Source of the DNA: Coriaria nepalensis
Lineage: Eukaryota > Streptophyta > Magnoliopsida > Cucurbitales > Coriariaceae
Direction: 5' to 3'
DNA length: 64,000 nt
Assembly (NCBI GenBank): GCA_027186245.1
Contig: CP114498.1
Span: 5,277,501-5,341,500, forward strand
Both the position numbers and the translations under genes were made by a program. Shown piece after piece: positions 58,159 through 64,000 of the stretch (the stretch's first letter is position 1; each line of letters begins with the position of its first letter). The notes beneath the pieces are model-generated. The model searched no databases. It worked only from the letters and a program-made list of their open reading frames with translations, and was not told the origin of the DNA.

Positions 58159-59600
58159 TCAAGCTGGATCAATGTCTTGTAAACCCAGCTTGCTTATAAA
58201 TCTATCAAATTGAACCTTGTGAAGCGCCTTAGTGAATATGTCTTACCACTTGTTCTTTTGTAGGAATTGAGGACATATGCTCTACACCATCTTCTAACTT
58301 CTCTTTAATAAAGTGTGTATCAATCTCCATGTGTTTGGTTGTATCATGCTATACTGGATTGTGAGCAATGTCAATTGTTGTGTTTGGTTTTATCATGCTA
58401 TACGGGATTGTGAGTAATGTCAATTGCTACTTTGTTATCATAGTAGAGTGTCATAGGCATAGAACTTGAGATCTTTAGATCTTCAAGTAGTTTTCGTAGC
58501 CATAACAATTCTCAAATTCCATGAGCAACAATTCTAAACTCAGTTTCCGCACTACATCTTGCCACCACTGTCTCTTTTTTACTCATCCATGTTACTAGAT
58601 TTCCACCATCATAGGTACAATACCCCAATGTTGATATTCTACCCATCACACTACCTGCCCAGGTAACATCTGTAAATGCTTCAATTTTGAGATGATCATG
58701 ATTTCCAAAAAGTAATCCTCTTCCAGGTTTCCCTTTTAAGTACTTGAGAATTCTATAAGCTACTTCAAATGTTTTGAGTGCATGAACTGACTTAACACTT
58801 TGACTGCAAATACAATATCTGGCCTAGTGTGTGAGAGGTAGATAAGTCTCCCAACAAGTATTTGGGACTGTGCTTTATCTACAACTTGATCTCACCTAGC
58901 TACCTCTAGTTTCAAGTTGGCCTTTATAGGAGTTTCAACAGGTTTGCACCCAAAAAGTCTAGTCTCTTGATGTAAATCTAGTACATACTTCCTTTGAGAT
59001 ACAAAAATGCTTTTTTTTTACCGTGCCAATTCCATTCCCAAAATTTACTTCAATGATCCAAGATCTTTATTTCAAAGTCCATTACAAGAAATAGTTATAG
59101 ATTTCCTAACCCTTCTACATCATTTCCAGTTAGGATCATATCATCTAGATACATAGTAAGAAAAGTAGTTTAACCATTCTTAGAATGTTTAACAAATTGA
59201 GTGTGATCAGCTTGGCTTTGGTGATGATATCCACGGCTCTTCATAGTCTTAGTAAGATGATCAAACCAAGCTCTAGGTGATTACTTCAATCCATAGAGTA
59301 CTTTTCTAAGCTTACAAACTTTCTCTACTCCTAAATTTCCTTTCAAAACCAGGTGGTGACTTAATAAATACTTTTTTTTTTCTTATTTCTCCATTTAGTA
59401 CTGCATTCTTTACATCAAACAGTTGTAGAGGCCACTCAAGATTGGCAGCAAGAGACGGTAAGATTCTAATGGAATTCACCTTAGCAATCGAAGGACAAGT
59501 TTCTTGTAATCAATCCCATAGGTTTGTGTGAAACCTTTTGCTACTAATCTTGCCTTGTACCTTTGAATTTCCTTATCAGCTTTGTATTTGACTGTTAAAA
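58159..59600 (-). pseudogene. Copia-8 RT and RNase H
   Basis: Minus strand: RT pieces include MYLDDMILTGND near 59150-59115 (catalytic Asp pair kept) and a YGLKQSPRAWF-like stretch near 59290-59260. RNase H has a GRVKYWGIVPMM-like region near 58630 and ends HKVQFDRFISKLGLQDIDPA with TGA at 58161-58159. A 49-bp tandem duplication at 58332-58429 (tgtttggttgtatcatgc and its copy) shifts the RNase H frame. It has many stops. It probably belongs to Copia-8 because it adjoins its 3' LTR, although the join to upstream Copia-9 sequence is blurred. Confidence 0.75.
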
Positions 59601-60689
59601 TCTACTTGTAGTCCACTAGGCAGACAACTTCCCATGTTTTGTTCTTCTCCAAGGCCCTTGTTTCCTCTAGAACAATAACCTTCCACTCAAGTTGACTCAA
59701 TGCTTCATGTATGTTTACGGGGAATTGAAACATTTGATAGGCTAGTGGTAAAGACTTTATAACTTCGTGATAACTTAAGATAGGACACATATTTTGCAAT
59801 AAGATGCATTTTGAGAGCAATAGGTACATCAAGATAAAAAATTTGAGAAGGATTATGAACTGGTAAACTTGTTTCATCCAGGTTGCCTTCATTCAAAGAA
59901 GGATCTTGGTGTGTAGAAGGTTGATGTTTGTTTTCTTCCAAGGCTACACAAGTCAATATGAAACAAGTAAAATGGTCGTGAACTAGAATATTATTTTATT
60001 GGAAAAGAGAAGGTCTTTAGCCAAATGACAAGCTTCACAATGCAATTCTAAATGATTAACTTCTTTAAACAGTATAGGAAATACATGTTTTCGATATGAA
60101 AAACTAGGGTGTCCTAATCTCTTATGCCATAACATGATCTAATCAGAGACAAAGGTTGAGCGGGTACTACCTAATTCCTGAGCTTGTTTATTCCGGAAGT
60201 AGTTTCATTGAAGTAGTACAATCCATTACTTCCTTTAGCAGTTCTAATCGTCTTCCCCGAGTTCCGGTCTTGAAACACACAAGTGAAAGGGGAAAAAAAG
60301 GATGGAATAATTAGATTCTCTTAACAGTTTACTAACGGACAAAATGTTATAGGCAAGTCTTGGAACATGTAAGACTGATTTTAAGGTGATATTTTATGAA
60401 ATTTTAATGAGTCATTTTCCTATGATGGGTGAAAAACTACCATCGGCTATCCTAACTTTTTTTAACCAAAACATGGATAATATGAGTCAAATAATTGGGA
60501 ACAACTTGTCATGTGATCAGAAGCCTCTAAATCGATGATCCAAGGGCTAGTTCTTCATAGAGTCGAGAGTGCTAGAGGATATCTACCTATCTATGCCATA
60601 GAACAAGTAGGAACATTAGGTGACGAATAAGATTTTAGTAGTTTTAGAAGGTGATCTAACTACTCTTTACCAAACATAGATGACTAAGC

Positions 60690-61603
60690 CTCATTTGCTG
60701 CAGGTACATTCCTTTTACCTTGTTTGTTTATCCTACTGTATGATGGTCTTCCATGCAACTTATAGCAATTTTCTCACGTATGGCGTGTCTTTCCATAATA
60801 GGCATAGTGCAGATTATTCCTATCTCCTACACGCTGATTTTGGTAGGTTCTTCTGTCAGCTTGAGCTTCGGGTATGGCTAAGGCTGACCCTTCTATATTT
60901 CTGCTTAGATATGCAGCCTTCTTACCTAACGTTACATGTCTCCGACTTTCTTCTCTTCGTACCTCTGCAAAGACTTCCCCAATTGAAGGCACAAGATTCC
61001 TGCCAATTATTTGACTACGTACCCCATCAAATTCAACATTTAAACCTGCAAGGAATTTGAAGATTCGGCCTCTGTCCACCATCTTCTTGTATTGATTATA
61101 GTCCTCTAGTGATTTCCACTCATAGTCGCTGAACAAGTCCAGATCTTGCCAAATTCTTTTAAAAATATTAAAGTACTTAGTTACAGAGTCCTCACCTTAG
61201 CGAATTTCCCTCAATCGTAGGGTTAATTCATAAACTTGAGATTGGTTCCCTAAATCAAAGTACATCAGTGAAACATTGTCCCATAGTTCCTTGGTAGTAG
61301 GATAACAAAGGTAGTTTGCACCTATCTCCTCAGTCATAGAGTTGACCAACCATGTCATCACCATTGAGTTTTCAACATCTCAAATGTTATAGGTTTAGTC
61401 ATTTACGTTTAGCTTCTCTGTATCTCCCGTGATGTAGCCAATTTTCCCTCTCCCCTTAGTGTACATGCAGACAGACTGTGACCATTTAAGAAAATTATCC
61501 TCATTTTGTCGAATTGTGGTGATTTGAATGGGTGAGTTTTCTGATGGGTGTCGGAATGTTTGAAGTTCGAGCTTAGGGTCTGATTGGAGGTGACTTCAGA
61601 CAT
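60690..61603 (-). pseudogene. Copia-9 gag
   Basis: Gag begins with an ATG at 61603, about 50 bp after the primer site. The N-terminus is broken by stops. A long frame (61136-60774) has MFSDYEWKSLEDYNQYKKM and RIFKFLAGLNVEFDGVRSQ, then GRNLVPSIGEVFAEVRREE. This is the same gag type as Copia-6 ([17 protein letters not shown]) and Copia-8, all of the UBN2 layout with the REE motif. A protease vestige follows near 60530-60500 (DLEASDHMT in place of DSGASDH). It is inactive. Confidence 0.8.
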
Positions 61604-61662
61604 CTCTAGGGGCAGCGGCAGACTGGTTTTAACCTAGGGTTTTATTACTAGCTCTGATACCA

Positions 61663-61899
61663 TAAAAAACAAAGAATGAGGTATGAAATTACTCTTCTCA
61701 TTTTTCTCTATATAGAAATATACATACTTATAGACCCTTCTAGGATTCAAAATCGGAAAGTAATTTGCATAATAAAAAACAAATCCATATAATTACTATT
61801 CTAGACCACTAATTATTCTATTTATCTAAATATACAATCTACTCAAATATGGTACATAATTGTAGCCTAATTATTGGTATTAAGGTAAGATTTTCAACA
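61663..61899 (-). repeat. Copia-9 5' LTR
   Basis: 237 bp, from TAAAAAAC (mutated TG) beside the primer site to TTTTCAACA. It differs from the Copia-8 LTRs. No second copy was found in the window. Confidence 0.65.
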
Positions 61900-62519
61900 T
61901 AAGGGTCTTGAAGGTTGATAAGTATGAGGTTTACATATGGCACGATGATGTTTTGACGGTTGACAAGTTTCATAATGAAGAGACAATTAATTTAAATTGA
62001 TGTCCTTGAACAAAGATGGGAACTACTATTGTTTCAGATAAGGAAATTTATGATGGCCTAAGCTATAATGTCATAACATTATTTAATCTTTAACAAAAAT
62101 AGAATTATTATTCAAAATTGTAGAATTAGCTTGTTTATTCTTGAAAGTTGCACATCAAAGTAGTAGAGTCCATCAACCACTCTAGTGAGTTTACTAGAAT
62201 TGTTAGTAGATCCTGAAATTCACAGTGAGAAGTATGGAATTCGACACAACAATTAGAATCCTTAGTGAGTTTACTAATCGATAATAGACAATATGATAGA
62301 TTTGGCACATCTAAGACAAATTTTAGAATAAGATTCTTTGAAATGACAATTGAACCTTTTCTCGAAATTGGTGTTAGACTACCATCGGCTATTCATATGG
62401 TGAGATTACTAGAATAGGGAGTGTAAGAGGAAAACAATATGAGGTAAATTTGTTATGTGGTCAGAAGCACTATAATCAATGATCTATGATACTAGATTGG
62501 AAAAGTAGGTGAAGGCAAT

Positions 62520-63530
62520 AGAAGTACTACCTTTCTGGGAAAGGAAACCTGAGTTGGGAACCTAAGTTTGATGAAGTATCTTGCAAATCTAAGCAATTTG
62601 TCCCTAAGTGAAAGAATTTGTGCCTTAGATTCATTAGTAAACTGCATCCCATGCATTCCATAACCACTTTTCTCACCAACTTTATTTCCCTTCTAATCCG
62701 CTGGTTTTCCATGAACTTTCTAACAAGTTGCTCGGGTATATGCCTTGGTTTATTACAGTAATTACACTCGACTTTAGCCCTCTCATCATACCTTTGAGGT
62801 TGTGTAGCACCTGACACTAGTTTGAATACTGCAGCAGCAGTTTCTGTAGGTACCATAGGTACTATTGTGTTGAGAGCAGATATTTCACAATTCTCATCAG
62901 AGGGTTTCTTTCCCATCATCACCGCCTTTCTCTTCTAACTTTGAGAATGCTTCCTTTGTAGTAGGTATAGGCTCTTTCACAAGTATCCGATCTCTATTGA
63001 GGCCAGCCAAGAATTCAAAAACTCCATCTTTTCTTACAACATTTTTGTATTGAACACTATCAATTGTACATTCCCGATTTAGATCATAGAACAAATCCAT
63101 CTCTTGCCATAAGCGTAGTAGCTTATTGTAGTATATTGTAACATCCATCTCTCCTTGCTTCATCATTAGGATCTTGTTTTTAATCTCATAAATCTGAGCA
63201 GAATTACCTAAGTCAGAGTATGTAGTACATTATGCATCCCACATTTCCATTGTTGTAGGAAGGTACATATAGGTACATATAGGTTTGGCCAATCGCTTCT
63301 ATCATAGAGTTCACTAGACACGAAATAATGGAGTGGTTTTCTTCATCCCAGGCAGCGTATGCAACGTCCTTCTCATCAGGTGAGTTTTTTGCTTCTATTA
63401 TATAGCCAATTTTGCCCCTTCCTCTAACAAATAATCGCACTGATTGTGACCACTATAAGTAATTCTGACCATTCAACAGCTGGGTATTAATTTGAAGGAT
63501 AGATTTTTATAATTTAGATTATGGGACTAT
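62520..63530 (-). pseudogene. Copia-8 gag
   Basis: Minus-strand segments read MRLFVRGRGKIGYI, then YAAWDEENHSIISCLVNSMIE-type residues (63440-63300), then LWQEMDLFYDLNRECTIDSV and GVFEFLAGLNRDRILVKEPI (63130-62960). They pass through a knuckle-like CNYCNKPRHIPEQ (62765-62727) with frame breaks. Protease decays further on (IIDYSASDH near 62480-62455, with DSG altered). The gag is the same type as Copia-6 and Copia-9. It is non-coding now. Confidence 0.82.
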
Positions 63531-63717
63531 AGCTTCGAGTTCATATTCCCACCTGAAGATATCTCAGATGTTGCCTTTGGAGTTCCTTCAGTCCTTTTGA
63601 AATTTGCTATAGCAGAGTAGAAGAATAACTCTTCTTAAGAGACCTGGTGACTCCAACCAGGTGAGAATTTTCGTTGATTAAGTTAGTCGGTTAGGTTAAA
63701 GCAAACCCTAGCTCTAA

Positions 63718-63895
63718 TGAATAATTCTTTTTCTTAAAATAGTAAAAAATGTTACAAACTGGGTTTTATATATAGAGAAGTAATCTATTCTAAATAAAGC
63801 ATACAATCTCAATCCCTAAAATTTAGGAGATAATATCTCTAATTATCTAAGAAGGAATAACTTCCCCTAATAGAGGAATTCTCTAATATTTCCCA
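63718..63895 (-). repeat. Copia-8 5' LTR
   Basis: 178 bp matching 57973-58152, TGAATAATTC to AATATTTCCCA. The adjacent primer site is reduced to TTAGAGC. Confidence 0.85.
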
Positions 63896-64000
63896 CCCGT
63901 TGTTTTGTAGAATTAATCATACAATTTTGAGGGTATTGTTCAATATGGAAATGACTTTGATGATTGGTACTAAACAATAATTCCAGATCCTATACATCAT
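63896..64000 (+). other. Right edge, probable continuation of hydrolase intron 10
   Basis: 105 bp of AT-rich sequence without an exon. The remaining hydrolase exons, with the catalytic His, should lie further right. Confidence 0.5.

Larger units (their letters stand above)
60000..61899 (-). mobile_element. Copia-9 remnant inside Copia-8: 5' LTR, primer site, gag, partial pol
   Basis: An LTR-like block (61663-61899) ends against an exact primer site TGGTATCAGAGC (minus strand, 61662-61651). A gag frame follows on the minus strand. Its own 3' LTR is absent. Beyond about 60000 the sequence merges with the single RT/RNase H set that adjoins the Copia-8 LTR. The left boundary is therefore approximate. 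Confidence 0.65.
57973..63895 (-). mobile_element. Copia-8 in intron 10, antisense, with Copia-9 sequence inside
   Basis: Matching LTRs are 57973-58152 and 63718-63895 (TGAATAATT to TTTCCCA or TTTCTTTCCA). A polypurine tract lies inside the first and a decayed primer site (TTAGAGC, 63711-63717) inside the second. Gag is at the right and RT plus RNase H at the left, as expected for the minus strand. The flanks (TAGGT on the left, CCCGT on the right) do not match, so either end may have changed. Confidence 0.8.

Noticed and set aside
1..64000. An undescribed defence, toxin or gene-cluster system
   Set aside because: All large reading regions resolve into known transposon families or the two host genes; nothing left over shows a coherent unknown coding or repeat system.

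Overview
The window looks like nuclear DNA of a flowering plant, most likely a dicot. It is AT-rich, has two genes with canonical GT-AG introns, and is dominated by plant-type Ty1/copia and Ty3/gypsy (chromovirus) retrotransposons, with one hAT DNA transposon remnant, one MITE-like palindrome and one LINE fragment. The species cannot be named from sequence alone. No rRNA, tRNA gene, CRISPR or bacterial-style operon was seen.

Two host genes stand out. The first is an apparently intact five-exon GDSL esterase/lipase (3835-6332, + strand, 369 aa, secreted). The second is the first ten coding exons of an alpha/beta-hydrolase (40113-57201, + strand, 271 codons readable without a stop). It runs off the right edge before its catalytic His exon. 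Its introns 4, 9 and 10 have been swollen by Copia insertions, two of them flanked by copies of one LTR family; every splice site and codon phase read here still fits.

Layout: 1-1.8 kb, 3' part of a decayed copia (Copia-1); 2.5-2.9 kb, a MITE-like palindrome; 3.7-6.3 kb, the lipase gene; 6.6-7.7 kb, the 5' part of a hAT transposon whose BED zinc finger is split by a full-length Gypsy-1 (7676-16044). Gypsy-2 (16064-22908) starts 19 bp further on. Copia-2 (22909-34648, minus) sits against the Gypsy-2 gag start codon, and a gag-only relative, Copia-3 (25362-30881), sits inside Copia-2 with a perfect 5-bp target duplication. At 34648/34649 this stack ends abruptly against a 5'-truncated Copia-4 (to about 39.1 kb). 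From 39.2 kb the hydrolase gene begins, with Copia-5 and Copia-6 plus a LINE scrap in intron 4, Copia-7 in intron 9, and a Copia-8/Copia-9 composite in intron 10.

All retroelement reading frames carry stops, frameshifts or deletions, so none looks autonomous. Target-site duplications were found by eye for Gypsy-1 (4 of 5 bases), Copia-3, Copia-5, Copia-6 and Copia-7, which fixes their boundaries well. I found no convincing undescribed system. The most informative signals are the order of nesting, a probable single large deletion, a gag-only element within its own family member, a doubled gag module, an inverted gag scrap in a copia leader, and heavy intron loading of an otherwise intact gene.
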